13,341 bases of DNA from an uncultured Oscillospiraceae bacterium (GCA_905198295.1 CAJKBW010000077.1:1-13341); one strand, 5' to 3'; numbered from the stretch's first letter, positions 1-7,733 are shown. The notes: a model not told the origin generated them from the letters alone. Numbers and translations: made by a program.

Positions 1-1
1 G

Positions 2-418
2 GCGGACTGCGGGTTCCACCCGAAGGCGAAGGAACCGGCGGATAAGCTGCGGCACGGAGGATCCCGCATTGCTCTTGCCACCACCCCCATTTCCCCGGCT
101 GCGGCGCCCGGAAGCCGTATCCGCTGGGCGGGGCTGGAGCCCGCCGACTTTGAACTGTATACCACTTACGAAAACACCGGCTTCTGCAAGCCGAATCTCG
201 CCTATTACCGCGAACTGCTCGAGCGTCTGGACTGCTGCGCGGAGGATTGCCTGATGGTGGGCAACGATGTGGAGGAGGACATGATTGCCGCTACACTGGG
301 CATGCCGGTATTTTTGCTGACCGACTGTCTGATCAACAAAAACAACCGGGATATCAGCGGTTATGCGCACGGCGGATTTGATGAGCTGCTGCGGTTTATC
401 CCGAAACAAGGAGAATGA
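2..418 (+). CDS. HAD-family hydrolase, C-terminal part (5' end outside window)
   Basis: The reading frame is open from the first base of the window and ends with TGA at 416-418, so only the last 138 residues are visible. They carry the late motifs of the haloacid dehalogenase (HAD) superfamily in order: a motif II-like strand ending in a Thr (ALATTP), a motif III lysine (TGFCKPN), and the acidic motif IV (MVGNDVEEDM), which holds Mg2+. HAD enzymes transfer phosphoryl groups through an aspartate in motif I, which would lie upstream of this window. The substrate cannot be told from this part; a small phosphorylated metabolite in the cytoplasm is the usual case. The stop codon is only 4 bases before the degV-family start, and that gene's ribosome binding site lies inside this coding region, so the two are very likely one operon. 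Confidence 0.85.
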   Translation, partial: ADCGFHPKAKEPADKLRHGGSRIALATTPISPAAAPGSRIRWAGLEPADFELYTTYENTGFCKPNLAYYRELLERLDCCAEDCLMVGNDVEEDMIAATLGMPVFLLTDCLINKNNRDISGYAHGGFDELLRFIPKQGE

Positions 419-422
419 ACAT

Positions 423-1292
423 ATGGCGAAAAGAATCGCAGTGGTGACCGACAGCAACAGCGGCATCACACAGGCTATGGCGAAGGAGCTCGGCGTTTAT
501 GTGCTGCCGATGCCGTTCGTTATCGACGGGGAAACCTATTTTGAGGATATTAGCCTATCCCAGGCGGCCTTTTACGAAAAGCTGCACGGCGATGCCGACA
601 TCTCCACTTCACAGCCGGCCGCGGGCGATGTGCTGGCGCTGTGGGACGAGGTGCTGGAGACGCATGATGCCCTGGTACATATTCCGATGTCCAGCGGGTT
701 GTCCGGCTCCTGCGCCACGGCACTCGCGCTCGCGCAGGACTATGACGGCCGGGTGGAGGTGGTGAACAACCAGCGCATTTCGGTCACCCTCCGTCAGGCG
801 GTCATGGATGCCCTGGCGCTGGCCGGGGCGGGAAAATCCGCCGCCGAGATCCGGGCCATTCTGGAAGAGGTCAAGTTCGAGTCGAGCATTTATATCATGC
901 TGGACACGCTGAAATACCTCAAAAAAGGCGGCAGGATCACCCCGGCTGCCGCCGCCATTGCGACGGTGCTCAAAATCAAGCCGGTTCTGCAGATTCAGGG
1001 CGAAAAGCTCGACGCTTTTGCGAAAGCCAGAGGAGAAAAGCAGGCGCAGACGGTAATGCTCGACGCCATGCGTAAAGATATGGACAGGCGTTTCGGCGGG
1101 CCGGAGCAGCTGCGGCTTTTTGTCGCGCACACCCACAATGAAGAGGCGGCCCGTGCGTTTTCAGCCGTCATCCGCGGGGAACTGGGGCTGGATGTGACCT
1201 ATTGTGACCCGCTTTCCCTGAGCGTATCCTGCCACATCGGCCCGGGGGCGCTCGCCATTGCGTGCTCAAAGAAAATTGACCGCTTTTTGTGA
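423..1292 (+). CDS. DegV family protein (FakB-like fatty-acid-binding protein)
   Basis: A 289-residue protein, the usual size for the DegV family. DegV/FakB proteins bind one fatty acid in a buried pocket; in characterised Firmicutes, FakB presents it to the kinase FakA for phosphorylation before phospholipid synthesis. Family signatures are visible: VTDSNSGI near the N-terminus (residues 8-15), the DISTSQP loop (59-65) and the IPMSSGLSGS loop (87-96), whose Thr and Ser residues hold the fatty-acid carboxylate, then LDTLKYLKKGGRI, typical of the second domain. The ATG at 423 is chosen because AAGGAG lies 9 bases upstream (408-413) and the protein then starts at the usual MAKRIAVVTDS; an in-frame ATG at 363 lies inside the upstream HAD gene. 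No FakA gene is visible here. Membership is clear; whether it acts as a true FakB is inference. Confidence 0.93.
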   Translation: MAKRIAVVTDSNSGITQAMAKELGVYVLPMPFVIDGETYFEDISLSQAAFYEKLHGDADISTSQPAAGDVLALWDEVLETHDALVHIPMSSGLSGSCATALALAQDYDGRVEVVNNQRISVTLRQAVMDALALAGAGKSAAEIRAILEEVKFESSIYIMLDTLKYLKKGGRITPAAAAIATVLKIKPVLQIQGEKLDAFAKARGEKQAQTVMLDAMRKDMDRRFGGPEQLRLFVAHTHNEEAARAFSAVIRGELGLDVTYCDPLSLSVSCHIGPGALAIACSKKIDRFL

Positions 1293-1330
1293 TGCGCGGC
1301 GGCCGGGAGTGTGCCGACCAAAATAACAAA

Positions 1331-1369
1331 GAAGGGCGCTGCCAAATAATACATTTGGCAGCGCCCTTC
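1331..1369. terminator. Bidirectional intrinsic terminator between converging genes
   Basis: A perfect inverted repeat: the left arm 1331-1347 pairs all 17 bases with 1353-1369 around the 5-base loop AATAC. It lies between the degV-family stop (1292) and the res stop (1372), which converge. Read on the minus strand the hairpin is followed by a T-rich tail (TTTGTTATTTTGG), good for stopping res transcripts. On the plus strand the tail (TCTTATGG) is poorer, so the hairpin suits res best. Confidence 0.85.
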
Positions 1370-1371
1370 TC

Positions 1372-3585
1372 TTATGGCAGCACGTCGGTCAGAAGCTGCC
1401 AGCTGTCGCTGTGGAGATCCTCACTGTAAGGTCCCGTATTGATGAGCAGGCGGGTGGAGTTTTTATCCTCCCGCACCCAGCCGACCCTGATGCGGTACTC
1501 CTCGCTGTATCGCGCGAGCGCGGCGAATTTCCTGGGCGAAAAGCGGTCCGCGTCCTCGCTGCCGCCCTGACGGGTGAACCCGCCCTTGATCTCGATGATC
1601 CAGGTTTCGGTTTTCCCGTCTCCTGCATCCACCCCGATCAGATAGTCGGGATAAAAGCTTTTCGGATAGCCGGTGTTATCCGGATAAACGATGGAAAAAT
1701 ATTCGCTGCCCTTATCGCCGTTTTTATAGAACCACTGTATGGTTCTGGAAATATCGTTGCAGTAATTTTCAAAGCGGCATTCTCCGGTCGAACGGGGACT
1801 GGCGGAAGCGAGATAGCCGGCATACACGTTCTTTTCCATGACCATCTGCGCTTTGGCCGTGCTGTTGTAGGTAAACACCGTGGTCTGCGGGATGCGGAAG
1901 GGCACCCGGGCGGTGTCCGGTACCTGTATGCGGGTCTGTTTCAGATCCGCTGCCATTGCCTCGCGCAGATATTCGCGCAGCAGACCGGCATTGTTGATGA
2001 CAAAAGCATAAAGCGCCTTTACATCCAGCGACAGAATTTTGAGCGGCGAGGGAACGCGGCTGCTGAACAGCTGGCTGAGCATCGCGTTCATGGACTGGTA
2101 CGGAATGCCGAGATCCAGGCCGAACTGAGCCACCTGATGATGGTATTCCCGGCCGTGCAGATGGGTGCTGATGCGTTCTTCGGCTTCAACACGGCTGAGC
2201 TTCCGGGGATCGATCCTCTCGAGCAGCCGTACCTCTCCGGACGAAAAGGTCCAGGTGACATCGACGCGGAAGGTAAAGCCGCACAGCTCGAGCCGCTTCT
2301 GGTTATCCTGCAGATTGCCGCCGACGCCGGCCTCCTGCTCAAAATACTGCCGGATCGCTTTGAGTGCCTGCCGGGCATCGCGCCCGACGGAAACTTCGGT
2401 CTTTTGCTCGGCGGTGAGGGTGATATCTTTATATTCCGGCTTGAGTTCGAGCGTACACGCGTCGGCCGCCTGCTGACTCAGCTGCTGACGCACCCCCTGC
2501 GTGAATTTGGTGTCGAAGGTATACAGATAGCAGCTATTAAGCAGTTCACTGTCATAATGCCGGCCTTCCGGCATGCGGCGGATCCGGCCGATGGTCTGCA
2601 CCTCAAACACTTCGTCCATATTGCTGCGCAGCTTGACCAGAATCTGCGCGCGCGGGCAGTCCCAGCCGGTGGCCACCGCCTGCTTCATGATGACGGCGAT
2701 GGGCTCCGCGTTATTCTGCTCGATCGTCTCAAGATTTTCATGCTGGTCGGACAGCCATATGGCGAGCCGTTTATTCTCGAGGGTCACATCCTGCGTTTTC
2801 AGGAATGCCTCCACATCCTGCTGCATATATTCCGCCTTATTGGGCAGCTGGATAAGGATCAGCGGATTGATGTCCAGATTGCGGGACAGGTACGCGCTGC
2901 GCAGCTTGCACTGCTTTTCGAGCGCCCGGGTGAGCAGGTAGGCAATCTGGCTGTCGGCGTGGATATGGGAGGGGAAGTCCTCATTGATGACGAGAAGGCT
3001 TTTGATCAGGCCGGAGTGGATAACGTCCCGTTCATCCACTTCAATCAGCGCCGCATCTTCTGTCAGCCGCGGCGTGGCGGAGCAGCGGATAATTTTCTCG
3101 GGAGCAAAAAGCGTCAGCAGCGCTTCGGCTTTGATCGTGTTGTTATGGTGGCTTTCGTCCACGAGCACCACAAACCGCAGCCCCTGTGTTCTGGCCGATT
3201 CCACATGTTCGGCAAAATTGACGCGTTCGCTTTCGCGCAGGGCGTTGTTGCCGGTTTTGGTCAGCTTCTCCCAGTTGACGAAGCAGGCATCGCCGCCGGC
3301 AAAGCCGTCGGTCATCACATCGTCAAGCAGCTTGGTATGCGCGCCGCGGACATAGCGGTCCATTTTGTTTTTGCTCTGTTCTTCCAGCCCGCCGGCGCCG
3401 GGGGTGAGCCAGACAAACACCACTTCCGGGTGTGCCTGGCCGTACATTTCCATAAAGCGGGTCAGCATCAGGGTCTTGCCGCTTCCGGTCGGGCTTTTCA
3501 GCACGATATTCCGTCCGGGCTGCTGCATGGTTTCATATAACCGCAGGACAGCATCGCTTTGAAATTTTTTCAGTTGATGTTCCAT
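1372..3585 (-). CDS. res: Type III restriction enzyme Res-like helicase-nuclease
   Basis: A 737-residue superfamily 2 helicase fused to a nuclease, the restriction subunit of a type III-like system. It translocates or switches on DNA using ATP and cuts in complex with Mod. Counting from the ATG at 3585: Walker A SPTGSGKT (31-38), DESHH box (143-147), SATP motif III (169-172), ATGWDCPRA (305-313) and motif VI QTIGRIRR (330-337). A PD-(D/E)XK nuclease site lies near the C-terminus: YPDYLIG (645-651), then EIK (665-667). EcoP15I-type Res proteins are longer, near 970 residues, so this is a compact version. The start is uncertain: ATG 3585 gives the family-like MEHQLKKFQ start, while ATG 3615 and TTG 3621 are also in frame, and none has a strong ribosome binding site. 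It lies 44 bases after mod, in the same operon. Confidence 0.88.
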   Translation of the reverse strand: MEHQLKKFQSDAVLRLYETMQQPGRNIVLKSPTGSGKTLMLTRFMEMYGQAHPEVVFVWLTPGAGGLEEQSKNKMDRYVRGAHTKLLDDVMTDGFAGGDACFVNWEKLTKTGNNALRESERVNFAEHVESARTQGLRFVVLVDESHHNNTIKAEALLTLFAPEKIIRCSATPRLTEDAALIEVDERDVIHSGLIKSLLVINEDFPSHIHADSQIAYLLTRALEKQCKLRSAYLSRNLDINPLILIQLPNKAEYMQQDVEAFLKTQDVTLENKRLAIWLSDQHENLETIEQNNAEPIAVIMKQAVATGWDCPRAQILVKLRSNMDEVFEVQTIGRIRRMPEGRHYDSELLNSCYLYTFDTKFTQGVRQQLSQQAADACTLELKPEYKDITLTAEQKTEVSVGRDARQALKAIRQYFEQEAGVGGNLQDNQKRLELCGFTFRVDVTWTFSSGEVRLLERIDPRKLSRVEAEERISTHLHGREYHHQVAQFGLDLGIPYQSMNAMLSQLFSSRVPSPLKILSLDVKALYAFVINNAGLLREYLREAMAADLKQTRIQVPDTARVPFRIPQTTVFTYNSTAKAQMVMEKNVYAGYLASASPRSTGECRFENYCNDISRTIQWFYKNGDKGSEYFSIVYPDNTGYPKSFYPDYLIGVDAGDGKTETWIIEIKGGFTRQGGSEDADRFSPRKFAALARYSEEYRIRVGWVREDKNSTRLLINTGPYSEDLHSDSWQLLTDVLP

Positions 3586-3629
3586 GTGTATGTATCCGGC
3601 CTTTCCGGCAGTCATTGCCAATTTGGTGC

Positions 3630-5348
3630 TCAGAGCGAAAACGCGTCATAGTAGGTATCCGGCACAAAGCGGACGCGGATGCCGTGCCGGGTCAGCAGCT
3701 CCTGCTGCTCCTGCGAGAGCAGGATATAGCCGCCGAGATACAGCGCCCGCAGCTTCGACAGCCGTTTTTTGTCCGCGAGCAGCTCCTCGAGTGCCTGATC
3801 GTCCGGCGCAATGCCGATTTTCTCCTCGTCGGCAAGGCTTTTCTGCCTTTCGAGGGCGGTCAGAGGCTCGATATGATGGAGAAGTTCAAAGGTGTACTCA
3901 TCGTACAGGCGGTTTTCCACCGGCAGATGCTCCACGCGGAAATAGCGGAGAGAAGCCGCATAATTCTCCGTTTCGATCACCCGCCGGATGCGCTCATAGG
4001 TGATTTCCCGGCAGATGCCGTTTTCGTTGTTGGTGCACAGGATAAAGCGGCGGCGGCCGCCATCCTCGGCGTTGAGCTGCATGACCGCCTGGCCGGTCGT
4101 GCCGCTGCCGGCAAAACAGTCGAGCACAACCTGCGCGTTATCCACCAGGGAGATCAGCTGCCGAACAAGAGACGTCGGTTTCGGGAAACCGAAGCGGTCC
4201 AGGCCGACTTTGGCAATTTCCTTTTTGGCGTTGTCGTTGGAAAAGGCGTTGTCGGTAAAGGCCAGCGACGAGAGCAGGCTTTCCCGGTCGGTGATCTGCA
4301 CCGTGTAGCCGCTGCCGGCTTTTTCAATGGACGCGTTGGCGTAGGTCTTGGTGTAAATCCGCCGGCGGCCGCGGCCTTTCTTGACCACGACAAAGCCGTT
4401 GGCCAGACCGAAATCAAATTTCTCCTGGCTCCAGCGCCATACCCAGTCCTTTTCCTTGTGTTCGCCCCGCTGCCGCCGTTCATATGCCGCGGCATCCCCG
4501 CCGGGGTAGAAGGTTTCGCCGTCCACGGTCAGCGGGAAATCCATTTTCGGGTTATACCACAGGGTGTCGTAATCGAGCGTCTGGTTGAGCTTGTAGCCGC
4601 CGCGCTGTGCGGCATATTCGTCCTGCAGCGGATAGGCCGCCGGCGATACCGCGAGGCCCTTGAACCGCGCGTGCTCCACACTGCGGGCATAGGCGAGGAT
4701 ATAATCGTGATTCTTGGCGATCGCCAGGCTGTGGTCCTTGCCGGAACGCTTGGTAACGCGCGGCAACAGCCCGATAAAGTTGTTTTCCCCGAACAGTTTG
4801 TCCAGGATCAGCTTGAGCTGACAGACTTCGTGGTCGTCGATGCTGATAAAGAGGACGCCCGCGGAGGACATCAGCGGCTTGATCAGTTCGAGGCGGCGCT
4901 GCATAAACGACAGCCATTTGCTGTGGCGGAACTGATCGTCCTCTCCCACATAGCGGTCGTCGTAGAGAAAGTCCTGATTGCCGGTGTTATAGGGCGGATC
5001 GATATACACCACATCCACCCGCCCGCGGTGGGTTTTCTGCAGAATCTGGAGAGCATCCAGATTGTCGCCCTCCAGCAGGAAATTCATTGTGCCTTCACGG
5101 CGGATAGCCAGCGCTTTCTCCTCGGTCAGCACCGGCAGATGGGACAGCAGGCGGTCATCCGCCGCTTCCCGGTGCTCCTCATAAACCAGCTCGTAGCGCC
5201 TTGCACGGATGGCGTTCTGCGCTTCGTTCAGGGTCGGCAGATAGGCGTCGGCTGCTTCACTGTCTTCGCGCAGCAGTATGTACTTTTTCAGGTCTTCCAG
5301 CTTCTGCAGCAGCTGTTCCCGTTTTTCTCTGGATATATTTGTGCTCAT
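3630..5348 (-). CDS. mod: Type III-like DNA adenine methyltransferase (Mod), beta class
   Basis: A 572-residue DNA methyltransferase. The catalytic motif IV DPPY (117-120, in VVYIDPPYNTG) comes before the SAM-binding motif FAGSGTT (412-418, in VLDCFAGSGTTGQAV), the order of beta-class amino-methyltransferases, and FPKPTSLVRQL (388-398) precedes it as motif X. DPPY indicates methylation of adenine N6. The long middle section (about 190-385) is where type III Mod proteins carry the target recognition domain, so the DNA site cannot be read off. In type III systems Mod gives site specificity and protects host DNA, and it is also required for cutting by Res, encoded directly downstream. The ATG at 5348 has GGAGGA (5355-5360, minus strand) 6 bases upstream. 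No simple-sequence repeat that would mark phase variation was seen. All key motifs look intact. Confidence 0.92.
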   Translation of the reverse strand: MSTNISREKREQLLQKLEDLKKYILLREDSEAADAYLPTLNEAQNAIRARRYELVYEEHREAADDRLLSHLPVLTEEKALAIRREGTMNFLLEGDNLDALQILQKTHRGRVDVVYIDPPYNTGNQDFLYDDRYVGEDDQFRHSKWLSFMQRRLELIKPLMSSAGVLFISIDDHEVCQLKLILDKLFGENNFIGLLPRVTKRSGKDHSLAIAKNHDYILAYARSVEHARFKGLAVSPAAYPLQDEYAAQRGGYKLNQTLDYDTLWYNPKMDFPLTVDGETFYPGGDAAAYERRQRGEHKEKDWVWRWSQEKFDFGLANGFVVVKKGRGRRRIYTKTYANASIEKAGSGYTVQITDRESLLSSLAFTDNAFSNDNAKKEIAKVGLDRFGFPKPTSLVRQLISLVDNAQVVLDCFAGSGTTGQAVMQLNAEDGGRRRFILCTNNENGICREITYERIRRVIETENYAASLRYFRVEHLPVENRLYDEYTFELLHHIEPLTALERQKSLADEEKIGIAPDDQALEELLADKKRLSKLRALYLGGYILLSQEQQELLTRHGIRVRFVPDTYYDAFSL

Positions 5349-5399
5349 CCGCTGTCCTCCGTAGGGTTTCGGAAGTTGTTAGAGAGTTGTTACCAACTT

Positions 5400-5428
5400 A
5401 TTATAACACAACTGACAGAAGAAAAACA
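5400..5428 (-). promoter_or_regulatory. Extended -10 promoter of the mod-res operon
   Basis: On the minus strand the sequence TGTTATAAT occupies 5400-5408: a consensus TATAAT (5400-5405) preceded by TG at the extended -10 position. The -35 position (about 5423-5428) reads TGTTTT and is weak, which an extended -10 usually compensates for. The start of transcription would be near 5393, about 45 bases before the mod ATG. The short leader contains AGTTGTTA twice (5374-5381 and 5385-5392) and GTTG-TTAC-CAAC (5386-5397), possible control sites. Confidence 0.6.
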
Positions 5429-5531
5429 GGAAAACCGCAAGATTCTCCCGTCGAAATTTGTCTTTTTGCCGCGCGGGCAGGCGGCGGCGCGCTCTTTTTG
5501 CCGAATAAAGGGCGGGTGGAGAGGGGAAAAC

Positions 5532-5572
5532 AAAAAACCGGACAGAATGCGCGCGCATTCTGTCCGGTTTTT
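5532..5572. terminator. Intrinsic terminator after prfB, usable in both directions
   Basis: The arm 5538-5550 (CCGGACAGAATGC) pairs perfectly with 5555-5567 around a GCGC loop. A run of six A lies at 5532-5537 and five T at 5568-5572, so both strands show stem plus T-run. It lies 13 bases downstream of the prfB stop (5586-5588, minus strand), so it most likely ends prfB transcripts and shields the mod promoter from read-through. Confidence 0.9.
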
Positions 5573-5585
5573 GCATCCTGACGAT

Positions 5586-6710
5586 TTACTCTTTATACTC
5601 CAGCGTGCCGGTGGCGGCGGCCTTGAGGTAGGCGTTGATAAAGCCGTCGATGTCGCCGTCCATCACCGCGTTGATGTTGCCCATTTCAAAGCCGGTGCGG
5701 TGGTCCTTGGCCAGCGTATATGGCATGAACACATACGAGCGGATCTGACTGCCCCAGGCGATCTGCGACTGGTTGCCCTTGATGTCCTCGATTTTATCGA
5801 GATGCTCACGTTCCTTGATCTCGAACAGCTTCGCCTTGAGCATGGTCATCGCCATCTCGCGGTTCTGGTGCTGGCTGCGCTCGTTCTGGCAGGCCACCAC
5901 GATGCCGGTGGGGATGTGGGTCAGACGCACGGCGGAGGAGGTTTTATTGATATGCTGGCCGCCGGCGCCGGACGAGCGGAACACATCCATTTTGATGTCT
6001 TCGGGACGGATGTCGATCTGGATGGTGTCGTCGAGTTCCGGCATGACCTCCAGCGCGGCAAAGGAGGTGTGCCGGCGTCCGGAGGCGTCAAACGGCGAGA
6101 TGCGCACCAGGCGGTGCACGCCGGATTCCCCCTTGAGATAGCCGTACACATTTTCTCCCTCGATCACAATGGAGGCGCTTTTCAGGCCGGCCTCGTCGCC
6201 GTCGAGATAATCGAGAATCTTATAGCGGAAACCGTGGCGCTCCGCCCAGTGGGTATACATGCGATACAGCATTTCCGCCCAGTCCTGCGCCTCGGTGCCG
6301 CCGGCGCCCGCATGGAAGGATAGAATGGCGTTTTTGCCGTCGTATTCCCCGGTCAGTAGGGTGGACAGCCGCTGGCTTTCCAGCTCCGCTTCGATATGCT
6401 CGACGTTTTGGGTGCATTCGTCGAGCAGCGACAGGTCGCCCTCTTCGTCGGCCAGCTCAATGAGCGCGATGCCGTCGTGATAATCGGCGACCAGCCGGTC
6501 GTACCCTTCGATTTTGGCTTTGAGCGCGGCGTTGCGCTGGGTGACCGCCTGTGCGGTTTCCATGTTGTCCCAAAAGCCGTCCATCGCCGCCTTCTGGTCC
6601 AGTTCGGCCGATTCGCGCTTCGCCTGCGCAAGCCCCAGCGCGCCGGCAAGCTCTTCAATGTCCGGCCCGATGTTTTCCAGCCGGAGTTTTAATTCTTCAA
6701 ATTGCAGCAT
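5586..6710 (-). CDS. prfB: Peptide chain release factor 2 (RF2)
   Basis: A 374-residue class I release factor that recognises UGA and UAA stop codons on the ribosome and triggers peptide release. The RF2 codon-reading tripeptide SPF is at 205-207 (VRISPFDASG) and the catalytic GGQ at 250-252 (GAGGQHINKT); also typical are HAGAGGTEAQDWAEML and the C-terminal YVFMPYTLAKDHRTGFEMGN. The ATG at 6710 is preferred because RF2 proteins begin with LQFEELK-like sequence; an in-frame ATG at 6737 would add nine residues. The ribosome binding site AAAGGA lies about 13 bases upstream, rather far. Many prfB genes need a +1 frameshift at an early in-frame TGA; here the region (ELAGALGLAQAK) reads straight through. 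The gene is transcribed from its own promoter, divergent from rpsF. Confidence 0.95.
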   Translation of the reverse strand: MLQFEELKLRLENIGPDIEELAGALGLAQAKRESAELDQKAAMDGFWDNMETAQAVTQRNAALKAKIEGYDRLVADYHDGIALIELADEEGDLSLLDECTQNVEHIEAELESQRLSTLLTGEYDGKNAILSFHAGAGGTEAQDWAEMLYRMYTHWAERHGFRYKILDYLDGDEAGLKSASIVIEGENVYGYLKGESGVHRLVRISPFDASGRRHTSFAALEVMPELDDTIQIDIRPEDIKMDVFRSSGAGGQHINKTSSAVRLTHIPTGIVVACQNERSQHQNREMAMTMLKAKLFEIKEREHLDKIEDIKGNQSQIAWGSQIRSYVFMPYTLAKDHRTGFEMGNINAVMDGDIDGFINAYLKAAATGTLEYKE

Positions 6711-6802
6711 ACGGGTTGACCATTCCTTTCGCGGCATCCGATCTGGAGCCGAAGCGCAGATTCAACAGCACAAAGCCGCTGGATTTTTCTTTATTCTTAC
6801 CC

Positions 6803-6831
6803 ATTATAGTGGATAAGCCGCGGCGGGTCAA
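6803..6831 (-). promoter_or_regulatory. prfB promoter
   Basis: On the minus strand TTGACC (6826-6831) is followed after exactly 17 bases by TATAAT (6803-6808), close to the sigma-70/sigma-A consensus. Transcription would start near 6796, giving a leader of about 85 bases before the prfB ATG at 6710. It is back to back with the rpsF promoter. Confidence 0.8.
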
Positions 6832-6861
6832 GAAAAATCTGCCTGTTTTTCGCGATTTTGC

Positions 6862-6890
6862 TTGACGCGGCAGGTCAAGCCTGCTATAAT
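6862..6890 (+). promoter_or_regulatory. Promoter of the rpsF-ssb-rpsR operon
   Basis: TTGACG (6862-6867), a 17-base spacer and a consensus TATAAT (6885-6890) make a strong sigma-A type promoter, with a start site expected near 6897. The -35 box lies in an inverted repeat, CTTGAC (6861-6866) and GTCAAG (6874-6879), separated by 7 bases; this may be chance or a binding site. Confidence 0.88.
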
Positions 6891-6895
6891 ATTTT

Positions 6896-6970
6896 AGCGC
6901 TTGTTCAAAAGCGCTACATCCTTGCTCCGTCCGCCGAGGCGGGGCCATTAGACCGTGAGGAGGTGCAATA
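6896..6970 (+). promoter_or_regulatory. rpsF leader with possible ribosome-site-masking fold (S6:S18 type)
   Basis: The transcribed leader begins with a 7-bp hairpin, AGCGCTT (6896-6902) with AAGCGCT (6909-6915). Further on, TTGC plus TCC (6922-6928) can pair with GGA plus GCAA (6959-6961 and 6965-6968), leaving GGT bulged, which would cover the ribosome binding site GAGGAGG (6957-6963). Inside lies a small CCGC/GCGG stem (6931-6934 with 6939-6942). Leaders of rpsF that bind the S6:S18 complex and repress translation are known in bacteria, and this operon encodes both proteins. The fold was found by eye and its match to the published motif was not checked. Confidence 0.4.
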
Positions 6971-6973
6971 AAC

Positions 6974-7270
6974 ATGCCTACTATCAAAGCCGATTACGAA
7001 GCCGTATTCATCTTTTCCCTGAAAAACGGGGAGGAAAGCGTCACCGCGCTCAAGGAGAAGTTCCAGAGCCTGATCGCGCAGAATGCGGAGCTCGGCGACA
7101 TCGACGAATGGGGTAAGCGCCGTCTGGCCTACCTGATCAACGATGAAGCCGATGGGTTCTATGTGCTGTATAACTTCAGCAGCGGCCCGGAGTTCCCGAT
7201 GGAGCTCGATCGTGTCAGCCAGATCACCGACGGCGTTCTCCGTTCGCTGATCGTGCGCAAAGAGAAGTGA
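6974..7270 (+). CDS. rpsF: 30S ribosomal protein S6
   Basis: A 98-residue protein matching bacterial S6 in size and sequence pattern: an N-terminal YEAVFIF strand, then DEWGKRRLAYLINDEADGFY, the conserved central core, and a C-terminal RSLIVRKEK. S6 binds 16S rRNA in the platform of the small subunit together with S18, encoded two genes downstream. The ATG at 6974 has GAGGAGG (6957-6963) 10 bases upstream. It is the first gene of the classical rpsF-ssb-rpsR operon and starts about 77 bases after the predicted transcription start. Confidence 0.97.
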   Translation: MPTIKADYEAVFIFSLKNGEESVTALKEKFQSLIAQNAELGDIDEWGKRRLAYLINDEADGFYVLYNFSSGPEFPMELDRVSQITDGVLRSLIVRKEK

Positions 7271-7286
7271 GAAAGGGTGGGGTTGA

Positions 7287-7733
7287 ATGAACAACATTTG
7301 TCTGCTCGGCCGTCTGACGGCTGATCCGGAGCTTCGGCACACCCCGTCCCAGGTTGCCGTGACCAGCTTTACGGTTGCGGTTGACCGGTCGTACACCCCG
7401 AAAGGTCAGGAACGGCAGGCGGATTTCATTCCGGTTGTCGCCTGGCGTCAGACCGCTGAATTTGTCTGCCGGTATTTCCGCAAGGGGCAGCGTATCGCGC
7501 TGCAGGGCAGCCTGCAGTCCCGGTCCTACACCGACAAGGACGGCAACAAGCGCACGGCCTATGAAGTGGTGGCCGACAATGTGTTTTTTGCAGAATCCAA
7601 GAATGGCGGTGCCGCGCCGGCATCCCATTATGACACTCAGGTTCCGCAGTACAACGAGCCGCAGCCGGCGTTTTCTACCGCTTCCAGCGGGGATTTTGAG
7701 GAGATCGTCTCGGACGACGAGCTTCCGTTTTGA
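7287..7733 (+). CDS. ssb: Single-stranded DNA-binding protein
   Basis: A 148-residue SSB. It coats single-stranded DNA during replication, repair and recombination, and recruits partners through its C-terminal tip. The OB fold covers about residues 1-105 (NNICLLGRLTADPELR at the start; DFIPVVAWRQTAEFV and KGQRIALQGSLQSRSY inside). A short polar, glycine-poor linker follows, and the protein ends in the acidic tip DDELPF (143-148), the conserved partner-binding tail. The ATG at 7287 follows AAAGGGTGGGG (7272-7282) and lies 16 bases after the rpsF stop, so it is co-transcribed. The position between rpsF and rpsR marks this as the main chromosomal SSB, not a plasmid or phage copy. Confidence 0.97.
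   Translation: MNNICLLGRLTADPELRHTPSQVAVTSFTVAVDRSYTPKGQERQADFIPVVAWRQTAEFVCRYFRKGQRIALQGSLQSRSYTDKDGNKRTAYEVVADNVFFAESKNGGAAPASHYDTQVPQYNEPQPAFSTASSGDFEEIVSDDELPF

Noticed and set aside
1411..3540. 709-residue open frame on the plus strand opposite res
   Set aside because: It is the antisense of a gene with clear helicase and nuclease motifs; GC-rich codon bias keeps the antisense frame open. No ribosome binding site or recognisable domain.
3615..6323. 902-residue open frame on the plus strand across mod and prfB
   Set aside because: It spans two well-supported minus-strand genes and the terminator and promoter between them, so it is an antisense shadow.
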